Assembly: GCA_907165275.2 (NCBI GenBank)
Contig: OU015655.1
Coordinates: forward strand, 6,336,501-6,400,500
DNA: 64,000 bases
Direction of reading: 5' to 3'
DNA from: Zygaena filipendulae
Taxonomy: Eukaryota > Arthropoda > Insecta > Lepidoptera > Zygaenidae
Below the pieces are notes generated by a model that was not told the origin of the DNA, did no database searches, and saw only the letters and a list, made by a program, of their open reading frames with translations. Shown piece after piece: positions 21,432 to 32,260 of the stretch. Position numbers and translations under genes: made by a program. Numbering within the stretch: position 1 is the stretch's first letter; the number at the start of each line of letters is the position of its first letter.

Positions 21432-22417
21432 TTAAAAATGCCAAATAGGTATATTTATTTCTGAATTTTAATTCTACATTTTTAGTCCACGTTTTACTTG
21501 AAAATTTAGAAATTTGACATAAACCTTACTACGTGGTTTGATTGTACATTAGAAAATATGTTTTACTAAGAGAATATAGTCGCTGATGTTTTACAAATAA
21601 TCAACAAACTAATATAACCACTACCTTCCAAAGCTACCTACTGACGTAAACAAAGAGAGAATATAAACACCAAATAAACACTGCGTAGTACTAATAACTC
21701 AAGACTGTGACGTAAATCAAACCCAAAGAGAATTTATTCACCTGTAATGATAATCAATTATTATGATAGTTTTTTTTCTAATTCTTTCAATATCCTCAAT
21801 TCAACTAATGAAGGCGTACAATAGTAAAATGCAGATCTAAAAGATATTCCGAAACAAGTTTCCACAGCTAAATCTACCTACTCTCAACCTACTGTACTAT
21901 ATCTACACTAACATTATGAAATAGGTAGGTACTTATATTATAAAGTTTGACAGTTTTAAGTTTGTATGTAGAAAAAAGTCTCTGCAACTAATGAACATCA
22001 GATTCTGATAATTCTTTCACTTATGGATGAAAGCTATGGTGGGTATCTCTGAGTATTATAGAATACTTTTTAGTTTCCGAGGTAGTCCCTAAATTCAAGC
22101 GCAGGAAACCGTGGGAAACTACTTATAGCTATTAATACAAATGCGGATGGGAGTTTGTTTTACAAGGTGGTATACTTGTCTATGTGGCCCCTGAGTGTGG
22201 CCCACTGTACACTGTGCACTGTACACGCGTCAAGAGTAGTTAGACAGAAAAGGACATAATATATTATGGCACTTTTTGTCGCTGAATTCCCGCAGCAACT
22301 TCGTAATTAACACGTTTGAAACCACGGAAAAATTACGTATAGGTATTTATAATAGTAATCTGTAATTCTGTAATAAAAATTAACACACAAAAAAAAAGAA
22401 ACAAAAATACAAAATAT
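21432..22417. other. intergenic between the 249-residue gene and the TSP1 gene
   Basis: AT-rich; presumably holds the 5' flank of the 249-residue gene. No coding exon or clear promoter motif was recognised. A weak repeat fragment lies near 22270-22330. Confidence 0.4.
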
Positions 22418-23748
22418 TTATTCCAAATCATGTAGGTCATCGGTGAGGGGCGTGTCACCGTAGCACGGGGCTCGAGTGCAAGGCCTCCGTTGCTCTTCGA
22501 GCTCGTGGGGGGCGCAGCGCCCGGACACGCACAGCCGCCGGCGCACTATCACTCCATATCCGCATGTCACCGAGCAGTCACCCCATTTGCCCCAACGACT
22601 CCATATTTTACGTGATCTTAATGACTCCTCGTCATTGTACTGCTCTTTTGTGGTGAAAGCTACCCAAGAGAAGAATATAAATTGGACCACACAATTCGAA
22701 CTAGCTGTGCCCCGCGGTTTCACCCGCGTGAAACGTTTTTGTATGACAACATTTTTTTCTTCCGACATCCGATTTGAATGAAACAAAGTCTATATGTAGC
22801 TCCAGGTTTCGCTTATTCTACCTGTGAAAACCGCATAAAAATCCGTTCGGCAGATTCGAAGATTATCGCGAACAGACAGACCGAAAAGAATTTTAAAAAC
22901 TCTTTTTTTGTGGTTGGTTACTCTTATCACTCACTCCCTGTCAAAATTTGTCAAAAATATTCAATGTACGGAATCGCGGATTCTACTCTTTTATATTAGG
23001 ATTATAGTAGGTATACATGTACATAGGTACCTTGGTATAGAAGTATATTTAAAGTTTTCGTTACGTCGGAAATGACAACGTCCTAATTTTTTTGTTATCC
23101 TTATTCCTTACAATTATAAAACAAAGTTCTCCGCCGTGTCTGTCTGTTCTCGATAAACTTAAAAGCTACTGAACGGACTTCTGAAATAATTACCAACTTA
23201 CCATAACCTTGTGAGACATAAAATAAATAGCAACCCATTGCTTTAGGTGAAAACTCTAGGATACTGAATTGGGTACCAGAAATATATACAGTTAATACCT
23301 ACTATTTGTTTGTAAATACATACATAAATCACAATGTCCTTAATACACATTACACAGTCACGCTACAAACAAAAATGTTGATCACGTGTTACCCTGAACG
23401 GAACTGTCAAACCTGCGTCAAGTTCGCAAGCACTAAACTAACGGTGCTGGCACACTGATATACCTACCTAGGTACTTGAAGTGATTGAAACTACCAATTA
23501 CCAACGAGCGTAGTAGTTTTTGCTAGGTCCGGAGCACCGCCGCTCTCGAGTGTGCGTTTATGTTGGATTTCAGCAGTGGGCGCTTTCCCTCGCATCTGCT
23601 CTTCGAGAATGAAGTCTATGAGCTCAACCGGCTTCAACACCAATGCGCCTTCAGATCCCTCATTTGTGCAATCTTCACTACACACTAAAACTGCGTGCAT
23701 GGTAAATATTAAAACCAATATTTTAGACAACGACACAAGTTTTAGCAT
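22418..23748 (-). CDS. secreted protein with one thrombospondin type-1 repeat (two exons)
   Basis: Exon 1 (23748-23502) starts at the first in-frame ATG and ends GTTG|GTAATT. Exon 2 (22659-22418) follows GGGTAG, and the split codon reads Ala. The product is 162 residues. Residues 1-23 form a hydrophobic signal peptide ending V-L-V-C-S. A charged linker follows. Residues 102-150 are a TSP1 repeat with W-S-R-W-G-K-W-G-D-C-S-V-T-C-G and six cysteines in the usual order. The tail is short and acidic. The stop overlaps AATAAA. TSP1 repeats usually bind matrix glycans or other extracellular proteins, so an extracellular role is inferred; no further domain is present. The intron contains two dispersed-repeat fragments (22690-22995 and about 23125-23190). 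Confidence 0.8.
22690..22995 (+). repeat. dispersed repeat, intact-looking head
   Basis: Starts 'agctgtgccccgcggtttcacccgcgtga' and runs through 'aaaatccgttcggcagattcg'. It lies immediately beside the exon 2 acceptor of the TSP1 gene. Confidence 0.7.
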
Positions 23749-23969
23749 CGATTTCAATGATTATTTTGGTTCTGAGTTTGACTAAATATAAAATCACTAT
23801 CTAAATATCTGACTGGTGATGAATGATGTTCAACAAAGTGATTTATATTCTTTTTGCCAAAGACATTCTATATAGTAAAGATATCATTACTTTTTGCACT
23901 ATACGATACAAGTTCCTTTCTAATTTGTGGTTGAGAGAAACACAGTGTATAATGTATGCTTTGGTTTTA
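23749..23969. promoter_or_regulatory. 5' flank of the TSP1 gene
   Basis: AT-rich region upstream of the TSP1 start codon on the minus strand. I see no clear TATA box and initiator pair. Confidence 0.3.
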
Positions 23970-24147
23970 TGGCGCACCCAGAGAGAAGGTAATCACTGCT
24001 TTAGTTATTCTTCTGAGGTAATCACTACGTTTGCACCCAGAGAGAAGGTAATCACTACGGGCGCACCCAGAGAGAAGGTAATACCAGAGAGAAGGTAATC
24101 ACTACGTGTTAGGCTCAGAAGAATTAGGTAATACTACGTGGCGCACC
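23970..24147. mobile_element. nested pile of family P and Q tiny insertions
   Basis: The whole block lies between two perfect 9-bp copies of tggcgcacc (23970-23978 and 24139-24147). Inside are at least four complete or partial family P units, with gcacc-type repeats between them. One family Q unit of 19 bp (23998-24016) is set inside a P unit and is itself flanked by a perfect 10-bp repeat ggtaatcact. A short Q fragment (ctcagaagaa) lies near 24114. This looks like repeated insertion into earlier insertions. Confidence 0.75.
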
Positions 24148-24199
24148 AATTTTGACCTTGACGCCCAAAGATAATATTGTTGACCCCCAAATGCGCACC

Positions 24200-24222
24200 C
24201 AGAGAGAAGGTTATCACTACGT
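24200..24222 (+). mobile_element. tiny insertion, family P, 23 bp
   Basis: Differs from the 11515 copy at one base. Perfect 8-bp flanks tgcgcacc (24192-24199 and 24223-24230). Confidence 0.8.
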
Positions 24223-24289
24223 TGCGCACCCAGAGTATACCTATTAGATTATAATATCTTTGGAGTATAAAACCAAACGCAGTGGTTAT

Positions 24290-24310
24290 CAAAGAGTATA
24301 TAACCACTAC
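24290..24310 (+). mobile_element. tiny insertion, diverged family P, 21 bp
   Basis: Begins caaagagtata and ends aaccactac. It aligns without gaps to family P with about five changes. Perfect 8-bp flanks gtggttat (24282-24289 and 24311-24318). Confidence 0.75.
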
Positions 24311-24320
24311 GTGGTTATAT

Positions 24321-24342
24321 TCAGAGAGAAGGTAATCACTAC
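24321..24342 (+). mobile_element. tiny insertion, family P, 22 bp
   Basis: tcagagagaagg...tcactac lies between perfect 8-bp repeats ggttatat (24313-24320 and 24343-24350). Confidence 0.8.
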
Positions 24343-24350
24343 GGTTATAT

Positions 24351-24383
24351 CTCAGAAGAATATGCTTTAGTTATTCTTCTGAG
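24351..24383. mobile_element. tiny insertion, family Q, 33 bp, palindromic ends
   Basis: Starts ctcagaagaata and ends ttattcttctgag. It follows directly on the previous insertion and uses the same target: a third ggttatat is at 24384-24391. Confidence 0.8.
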
Positions 24384-24462
24384 GGTTATATACTCTTTGA
24401 TATAACTACTACATGGACGCACCGCAGTGATGTGAGTTGTCAAAGAGAATGTCAGTTTTGCA

Positions 24463-24476
24463 CTCAGAAGAATAAC
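24463..24476 (+). mobile_element. tiny insertion, family Q, 14 bp
   Basis: ctcagaagaataac lies between 6-bp repeats tttgca (24457-24462 and 24477-24482). The identical 14 bp occur in reverse at 49380-49393. Confidence 0.6.
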
Positions 24477-24487
24477 TTTGCATAACC

Positions 24488-24520
24488 CTCAGAAGAATAT
24501 GCTTTAGTTATTCTTCTGAG
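24488..24520. mobile_element. tiny insertion, family Q, 33 bp
   Basis: Identical to 24351-24383. Perfect 8-bp flanks gcataacc (24480-24487 and 24521-24528). Confidence 0.85.
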
Positions 24521-24551
24521 GCATAACCAGTGATTCAGAATTTCAGAATAT

Positions 24552-24584
24552 TAGACGATTAGACGCCATTATTAAAGAAGAAGA
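24552..24584 (+). mobile_element. 33-bp fragment of the GAA-tailed retroposon
   Basis: Contains gacgccattattaaagaag, the same 3' end as the element at 24785-25049. It lies between 10-bp repeats ttcagaatat (24542-24551 and 24585-24594). Interpreted as an extremely 5'-truncated copy. Confidence 0.7.
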
Positions 24585-24749
24585 TTCAGAATATTTAAGC
24601 TTTCCATACCACTATACCAGTTATAAGTGGCAAGGAAGTAGTATTTTCTTTTTATATTGTGGCAAAATTAACTGCAAATATTTACATAGCTGGAAGTATA
24701 CGTTATAGCAAACAGGATAAGTGAAAACATAATATTATGAGTTCTGTAG

Positions 24750-24775
24750 CTCAGACGAAATATTGTTTCGTCTGA
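24750..24775. mobile_element. tiny palindromic insertion, 26 bp (R)
   Basis: ctcagacgaaa...tttcgtctga: perfect inverted ends around a 4-base centre. Flanks are the 9-mer gttctgtag (24741-24749 and 24776-24784). Confidence 0.75.
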
Positions 24776-24784
24776 GTTCTGTAG

Positions 24785-25049
24785 TTCTTCTTCTTCTTCT
24801 TCTTTAATAATGGCGTCTATAATTATAATTTGCCAATGACAATGTTTCTTAATAATAACAATCTCTTCATCTACTTCTTCAATTATGGCGAATCGCCAAT
24901 GACAATGTTAGATTTTTCCCCAAGTTAAAACATGGCTCTTTTGAAAGTCAGTTTCCTGCTCAGGGTCCAAAATAGATGCTGAAAAGTGACTGAAATAACG
25001 AAAAACGTGACAAACGTGTTTTCGATACGGCTTTCACTCGTCAACAACC
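24785..25049 (-). mobile_element. GAA-tailed retroposon, about 265 bp
   Basis: Flanked by 11-bp direct repeats gagttctgtag (24774-24784 and 25050-25060), both followed by tt. Read on the minus strand it ends in about six GAA units after gacgccattattaaa. A simple-repeat tail plus a long target duplication is typical of target-primed reverse transcription, hence SINE-like or a truncated LINE. No open frame is visible. A further 48-bp insertion lies inside it. Confidence 0.65.
24847..24894 (-). mobile_element. 48-bp insertion inside the retroposon
   Basis: Flanked by perfect 15-bp repeats gccaatgacaatgtt (24832-24846 and 24895-24909). Read in reverse it contains cgccataattgaagaag, similar to the retroposon's own 3' end. 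Confidence 0.7.
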
Positions 25050-25067
25050 GAGTTCTGTAGTTTTCAG

Positions 25068-25089
25068 CGTAGTAATTACCTTCTCTCTG
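25068..25089 (-). mobile_element. tiny insertion, family P, 22 bp, reverse orientation
   Basis: Reads cgtagtaattacc...ctctctg on the plus strand. Perfect 8-bp flanks gttttcag (25060-25067 and 25090-25097). The left flank overlaps the end of the retroposon's target repeat. Confidence 0.8.
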
Positions 25090-25099
25090 GTTTTCAGAA

Positions 25100-27860
25100 T
25101 TTCAGTGGTGATTATGAGTGATATGGTAATGATTCTGAAGTAAACAAATTCACTTCGGTGATTTTATCCACACGATAGACACTAGAAAGACACTAATATT
25201 AGTACTAGTATGTTTGAGCTTTTAAAAAGCTGAAAAACGGATCGGTGTGGGTTCAGTATTCTTGAAATTATCTCTCATTCATGTTTTGTTTTATTCACAA
25301 CCTAACAGATGTGTAACAATAAATTCAAACACAAGTTATTAATATTTCAATGTTTATTTATCTATTTTCAAAATGCATACAAGAGAATCTAATTCTGCAT
25401 TGATACGGTCAGCGCACACGATGTAGAAAAACAGGTTAGTTAAGCGGCAACACTTGTAAACTGTTTTGACTAGAATAGAACGACACGACAGTGTTACAAT
25501 GACAAATATCTATCTAGATAGATAGATATTATCTATATGTTTAACTCAAAAAGAGAGATGGAAGTAAGGCGCGGCGGGGCGGCATTGTGTATCAGTAGAA
25601 TGTTACTAACACGAGCAAGACAAAATTAATCTTACTTAAAAATGCCTTAAAGCAAGCAGTTTTCCGCAGGTGTGCACTGACCTTAACACAATTGACACTA
25701 TCGTAGAACGTCTTTGAGTGTTTTGGACATCTTTAAATATGGCGTTCATTGTTAAGGTTAATGAAGAAGTAACGTTGTAGGGTTAAAGCAGCTCCTCATG
25801 ACAAATCACGTCAAACCATTTCAACCTTATAAACTCTCGATAGAGTCGAATTACAATGAACGAAATTAGGATGTTTTTAATACAAATAAACTTTTCCTAC
25901 ACATCACAGTATTTGTGTTTTTACAATATTAAAATAGTGTTTTGAACACAATTCACAAGGAATTTCTACTGTGTGTGTAACAAAGAGATATTCAAGCAAC
26001 TTGTGACTATATTTGACGAAGTTCTACGAAAGTGACGAATTTGGTAGTTTTCTCTAAACATGTCACTCTGTCTCCAAGCCCATGATAATCATAACATTAC
26101 ACACGTGGCGTTATAAACGAGTCATGCATGTACTTAATATTTAGTATTTGACATACCTACTACATGTAAAAATATACAATAATTAATGAATAAAAGTGAA
26201 GGTGTTCTTTAATTAAAATTTAGAATAATTTTCATCATTTTAAAAATTACATAAATAATAATTCATTTAAATAACACGCACGCGACGTACGATATAGGCC
26301 TAAAATTAATGAACACAAATAAACATGTACCTATTAGTAACATACAAAACATTATTTGTAATTCGATACATTCCTGCAAGTGTGTAAATAGAAGCATTGC
26401 TTCATACAAATGTTAACCATTAACTAAGAAATTTGATTCTTCAATTTTCAAATCTTAAGTTAACAAAAAACATATTTTTTCTAGCATCAAGATCAAGAAA
26501 CTCGTTATTTTTGATGTTTTTACTTTCATATTTCGTAAAATTTACATTGTTTAAAAATACAAACAAAGAGTCTATACTTTTTAACCGACTTTCCAAAAAG
26601 GAGGAGGTATTTTTCTAGCTGCTTACTGTCTACTAACACAAGGAATGTATCAAATTAAAAATAATCCTGTATTGTCTATGTGCATTGTGATACATCGTTC
26701 ATAATAATTTACCAATTTGTGGGGCGACGGGAGACGGTCACTTACGAAATAATAATATAATAATTATTCTAACAACCGGTGACAGGCAGGTAGGTCACTT
26801 TGACAATCAGTGATTTACAAAAAAGTTTCACAATATAATAAATAATAATATATATGCATGTGCTAACGTTGAAAGTACTTTCAACATCAAAAACGAATTA
26901 AAAAATTTATGTTTTTTCAAATTTTGTGTTATATTTTTGGGTAGGTATAACATAATGGATAAATTTAATTAAAATAGCTGAGCTTCAGCTCAGCCTTAAA
27001 CAAGAATAGTGAGATATAAGTAAATAATTAAAAATATAGGTACATAAGCACAACAAAATATAAAAGTTGACCTACTTATTAAATTGTTAACGTACCCAAA
27101 ACGTACCTAAGAGTTTGGCATGCAGTAAATCTCATGTCTACGACAAGATTGTATTCTATCCTGCCCCCTTAGCCAAGTTGACAATTTACATTCAACGCAT
27201 AGAAAACTGAGAAACGAATCGTAATATTACTTGGTCACGTTCCTTAGTTACGATTGTAGATTGTTAGAACTTAGCAGAGGGGCTGCAGTTTTCATATAAT
27301 TATGGAATAATGTAAGCATGATATAAATTTCTATCGTTCCACTTTTGAAAAGTTTTAAGATAGGTATTATATTAAGAAATTAGTGTTTCTATCGGCGGCA
27401 GCCAAAGGGATCAATTAGTTCTATTAAACAAAAATCGAGCACCGTTAATTTTTATAAAATCTACCAAAATTATACATATATTTACACAAAACATAAATGA
27501 CGAAACCACCTATGGTCCCCGCTAAAAGAAACTTATAGATCGGAAGATATAAAACTCTTGGTAATGTGTTACAAGTATGGCGACCTTTAAAATAGCCTTT
27601 TTGTGCCTCGCAAATTTACTATCATGGTTCAATTCTTTACTTTTGATGTTGATTTTACATAACAAGAAATTATTATGTTAATTATTTAGGTAGTAAGGTA
27701 AAAATTACAATGGTAAATAAAAACATGAACTAGATGAGTACAGAGACAGACTTATTCACTCACGCGCACAGGCTTCTGTGGAATGGTAATCGTTGTGTGC
27801 GTGGTCAAAGGGCCGATCCAGCTCACACAGAATAGTGCACAATACAACACCGCACCGCGC
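25100..27860. other. long AT-rich intergenic region
   Basis: I found no exon I would defend. A short palindrome 'aatatctatctagatagata' lies near 25506 and a repeat fragment ('ccgactttccaaaaaggagg') at 26583-26606. Confidence 0.5.
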
Positions 27861-27865
27861 CTGCA

Positions 27866-27979
27866 CTTATAAGGGTGTCCCCACCACGGTCCGCGTGTGT
27901 ACATCGTGACAGCCGAGGGAACCGAGCCGTGTTTAGTATACGATTTAACGTAGCACCCAAGTTTCCGTCAAGTTCCGTA
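27866..27979 (+). promoter_or_regulatory. possible promoter and non-coding first exon
   Basis: A TATA-like 'cacttataagg' near 27866 is followed about 30 bp on by a GC-richer stretch that runs to a very good donor, AGTTCC|GTAAGT, at 27979/27980. This would be a 5' UTR exon of a plus-strand gene whose coding exons are not visible here. Competing reading: a 47-codon minus-strand frame (27904-27764) ending at GTGAGT. Confidence 0.3.
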
Positions 27980-28984
27980 AGTTATTCTTTGTTATTTTTT
28001 ATTTATATTTTTATAAGTTACGTCTATGCATGAGTTATCGAGGGTTCGAATAAGTCTCTCGTTTAACCTTAGACTCTGTGGAGTCTGGAGAGATTTTCAA
28101 CGATGCTGGGGTGAGAAGTGGTGCGGTTTCATATTCTGCGTGAGTTGAATCGGTGCGCATGCGACACGAGCTGTTGCACTCCGGGCACCCACACACCGAC
28201 AGAAGCACTTGCGTTTATGTGTATATTATGCAGATTCGTTTAAAGCAAACCATATTAAATATGGAGGGGCACATTTCATTAATGTCTAGGCATGCATGTA
28301 CCAACTGCAACTAAGTTGTCAAACTTTTTTTCTAATTTCTATTTTTTTTTAATACACAAAATTATAAAGATAATATAATTGAAATTTGATTTAAACGCTA
28401 ATACACAAAAAAAATACATTGCAAACATTTAAAATGTATTTATTTACATAGGATTTCAATCCTGGATTGTATATTCAGACTTTAGAGCAACGTTTTCATT
28501 GGGTCACTAAAATATTTCAATTAACTTCAAATGAACACTATTCCAAATAAACTATTAAACTATTTAAATTTTTGATTTAAATATTGTTTTATTTTATAAA
28601 TTCCAATAATTTAACAACTACGCAATATAACTTGTCGTACAAATTACTTTTCCTTGTTATTCGCAAATTGCGATGTAATATAAAGGTTGTTGTTGTAACT
28701 GTCCAGAAAATGGAAAATACTTATATAATTTTTTGTTCTTATACACATTGATTGGACATACGTATAATACAAAGACTTCCTGAACTTTGGATGAAAATTT
28801 TATATTTAAGACCTGCTAGCTAAGATGCGCGCCACGACATGTTTATCGAACGAAAGATAAAATTGTAGATACAACAAATATTTGTGGGCGTCCGAGCAAA
28901 AAAAGTAGTGGGGTATTGAGTTAAGAGTAGATTCGGTCAAACATTTTTTACTGCCATGTTAGGACTGGTAGACAAAACGATATA
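27980..28984. other. intergenic, nothing recognised
   Basis: Mostly AT-rich. No coding frame or named repeat. Confidence 0.4.
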
Positions 28985-30673
28985 CACTTGCGAGCAAAAC
29001 TATGGAATCGCTGACTTGTAATTTGCTACGAGCGATTTTAAAAACTAAATGACTAATGAAGATGAATGAAAATGACACCATTTGAAAGCTATACTGTAAA
29101 CTTTTAATTAATACCATATTAATTTAAAATTGTTCCCATATTTCAGGAGCTGTCCTGGTTTGAATGAAGGAGAAAGGAAAAAGTTCAAACAAAACTTTAG
29201 AGAATAATCTTTATTTGGTCTTGAATATACGGTATCAATATTTTGTGTGGCCTCCCCTAGCCCTAATTACAGCACGAGGACGATTCCTCATGAACTTAAT
29301 CAGCTTTTTGATGGAATTTTGTGAGATACCTTCCCACTCTTCTAAGCCGATTTCAGCTCATCAACACTTGAAGGAGCCGGATTTCTGGATCGAACTTTCT
29401 TTATTTTTTTTATTTTTATTTTCGTTTATTCAGGACAACAACAGCTACAAAAACATATAATAGATTTAGATTACAAGATTATTATTATTCTTTTTCAGCT
29501 TATCCCACAAGTGCTCGATAGGGTTCATGTCGGGGCTGAGCGCTAGCCAGTCCAATATGGCGATACTGACTTCACTTAGGAACTTAGTTGTGGCACGTGA
29601 GGTGTGGCAACGGACGTTATCGTGCATCAAGAGGAAGTTATCACCCAAATATCCCGCATAAGGAACGACATGTTCCAGCAGAATATCGGCGATCTATCGT
29701 TCTGATGTTACACCACCTCCTCGTCCCCCACCAGGCAAGAAAACAAGCTCCGTTTTCCCGTCAAATGAAATGCCGGCACACATCATACAGGAACCACCCC
29801 ATAGGCTACTGTTTCAGTATAACAACATCGAGCGAATCGCTCTCCAGGCCGCCTGTAGACCCGGTTCCTTCGGTCTCTACCATGCAAGCACATTCTGCAC
29901 TCGTCTGAGAATAGAACTCGCCCCAATTGCTCAACTTCCCAATCAATATGGCGCGAGCAAATCAAACGCGTGCTTGTCGGCGATCTGCCGTTAGTTTTGG
30001 GCCTGTGGCAGGCCTTTTTGAAGTCAAGTTCACTTGCTTGAGTCTTCGACGAACTGTCCACTCACTGACAGCCACCTCACGAACTGTCTGAGCTCCTGAT
30101 GAACATCGAAACCGCTCAAAAGACGATTTCGAAGTGAAGTTGTCACGATAAAACGATCATCTCTGTTTGAAGTGCACCGGCGCCGTCCAGATCTTGATCT
30201 CGGAATGAAGCCTCTAGTCTCCCGAAAGCGTTTGTAAACTTTCGAGGCCCAAGACTGGCTTATGTGGAGCTGCCGTACGACAACTCGCTGGCTATGCCCT
30301 TGTTGAAGTAGGGTAACAATTTGTGCAGCTTCCGTTGGTGTGGTATCCATTATGGTCCAGTCACAGGACGAGATATGTACTGGACTACGTGTAATAGGCG
30401 ATTGATAAGAAAATTTTGATACCATGTGCTTTTATAGTGCATCAATGCGCGCCAGGATTCGAAAATTGATATTGTGTTTTTTCTTTTTCCTACACTAAAA
30501 TCAAGTCAGCTTCTGATATACAGGTACAGTTTTAATGAATATGGTATAATTCAAAGTTTACAGTGTAGCCTTTCAAATGGTACCATTTTCATTCATCTTC
30601 ATTAGTCATTTAGTTTTTTAAATCGCTCGTAGCAAATTACAAGTCTGCGATTCCATAGTTTTGCTCGCGAGTG
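28985..30673 (-). mobile_element. Tc1-like DNA transposon, inactive
   Basis: Inverted repeats of about 137 bp (28985-29121 and 30537-30673) begin cac[t]tgcgagcaaaactatgg and are flanked by TA on each side (28983-28984 and 30674-30675). A transposase reading right to left lies between them, broken by frameshifts. About 1.69 kb is normal for this class. The right-hand 233 bp are duplicated at 38947-39179. Confidence 0.85.
29466..30425 (-). pseudogene. Tc1-type transposase, frameshifted
   Basis: Three blocks in different frames. 30363-30030 carries the N-terminal helix-turn-helix (H-S-Q-R-V-V-V-R-Q-L). 30061-29783 carries F-S-D-E-C-R-M and R-R-P-G-E-R-F around the first catalytic Asp. 29648-29466 carries H-D-N-V-R-C-H-T and S-P-D-M-N-P-I-E-H-L-W-D, with the second Asp and the final acidic residue. 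All three catalytic positions survive, but the frame is broken at least twice, so no functional enzyme is expected. Confidence 0.8.
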
Positions 30674-32260
30674 TAATATGTCGACGAGAATCGATAAAAT
30701 GGCTCGATAAAATTATTATCGCGTTGCGCATCTTAGCTCTGCTGGGAGACAGAAATGGAACAAGTTGATGTACTTTCACAAATGTGATTTGCATGCTTTC
30801 ACAGCCTGGTGGTAATTTTAAAAGAAGTTTACTAAAATTTAACGAGTAGTGCGTAAAACACAACTCCTATAAATCTATTTTAGGATAATTTAATTTTTCA
30901 CTAAAAATAAAACTATCTACGTCTTAAAAAATAATAAAATCTTACTGCAACTCCATTGCACATCAAGAATTTGTAACTATTATCAGGGTTATGTATGTGT
31001 TGTGGCCCGATATTAAAATTGATCATTTCATGAAAATATAATCAATTCTAAAATCAGGCTACGACAAATACATAATGATGTTAGATTTTGGGCGCACTGT
31101 TCGAATCAGTTTAAGTTTGTATTTTCATTTTCTGGGTTCCCCCTGTATATAGGTATTATAATTCCTTACTAACGACTTACGTTACTAGGCGATTTTGCCA
31201 CTGAGTTTTATCGACAAATACACGTCATAGTTAATTTGAAAAGTTAAAAATTAAATCTGTAACTCAACAACCTTAACTCAAGTTAAAGATTAATTGCGAT
31301 CAGTTAATGATCGGAGATAAGCTTCAAGGTTTAGTAAATTAGTTCATGAGAGTTTTATAAACGAACGAACGAATGCTCAATTTATTCTACACTATATATT
31401 GGGTTATAAAGGATTACCTTCAGCATTCGTCTGCCAATTTGGAAGTCTTATATCACTCAATAACTCGACGACGTGACGCTTATAAAACACAATGAATACT
31501 TAATTAAATCTACCTAATGACTAGTTGTTCAGGTCACAACGATAGGTCACATGATGTGACAATGCCCATTAATTATTCGAGACGCTATATCCGTTTCAAC
31601 TCTTATATTGATTATTAATTTGTTAATTATTGTACTACTTACGCGGAATGACTTTTCAATAAAAAAGTGCCTGGATGATTATGTCAAATGAGCACAGATA
31701 AATGAGGGGTATAACTACTGTAACTGACCAATGTAGTCCAGTCCAGTCACCCCAAGAGTACTAAAGTATCAATGGGCATGATGCCTGGGTATGAAAATCA
31801 AAATTCTATTTAGTCCGTCACTTACATAATAAAAAAATAATACACACATAAGTTATCTCTTTTTTAATGTATTGAAAAAATGATATACCTACCTACTTAG
31901 ATAAAACGCATTCAAGTTTGGGAGTTTGTGACGTCATAACTATGTAGATATAAATTGCACTTTGGCGTGACATGAATGTAGGTACATATTATGTGAATGT
32001 ATCGCCGTTATTTTTTGATTACGTAAAAAAAGGAAAATTACTTCTTCAATGTTTTTTTTATTAATCTACACGGCGCGACGAATTCAAAACTAAAATTTAT
32101 TCAGCTAGCCCTTTGTAAATGTTTAAATAATATAAACTCTAGTAGGTATCATTTTAACTACCAGTTGCACTACTCAGTACTATTGTACTAAGGTAGCTAA
32201 GGTTTCTAGTCGTTAAGCAAGTAATAATATGTTTGGTTTATTTATTACGAATAAAGTATT

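Noticed and set aside
21650..21740. Further tiny inserts of caaagaga type
   Set aside because: Flanking repeats are only 4-5 bp in AT-rich sequence, not distinguishable from chance.
23970..24530. CRISPR-like array
   Set aside because: Repeats are irregularly spaced, in both orientations, each with its own target duplication, in a eukaryotic genome.
23970..25097. Sequencing adapter or vector contamination as the source of the tiny inserts
   Set aside because: Each insert is flanked by a different perfect duplication of local sequence, and copies differ by point changes, which adapters would not give. It remains testable with raw reads.
30618..30863. 81-codon frame occurring twice (also 39124-39369)
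   Set aside because: It crosses the Tc1 terminal repeat and is duplicated only because the whole segment is; no gene features.
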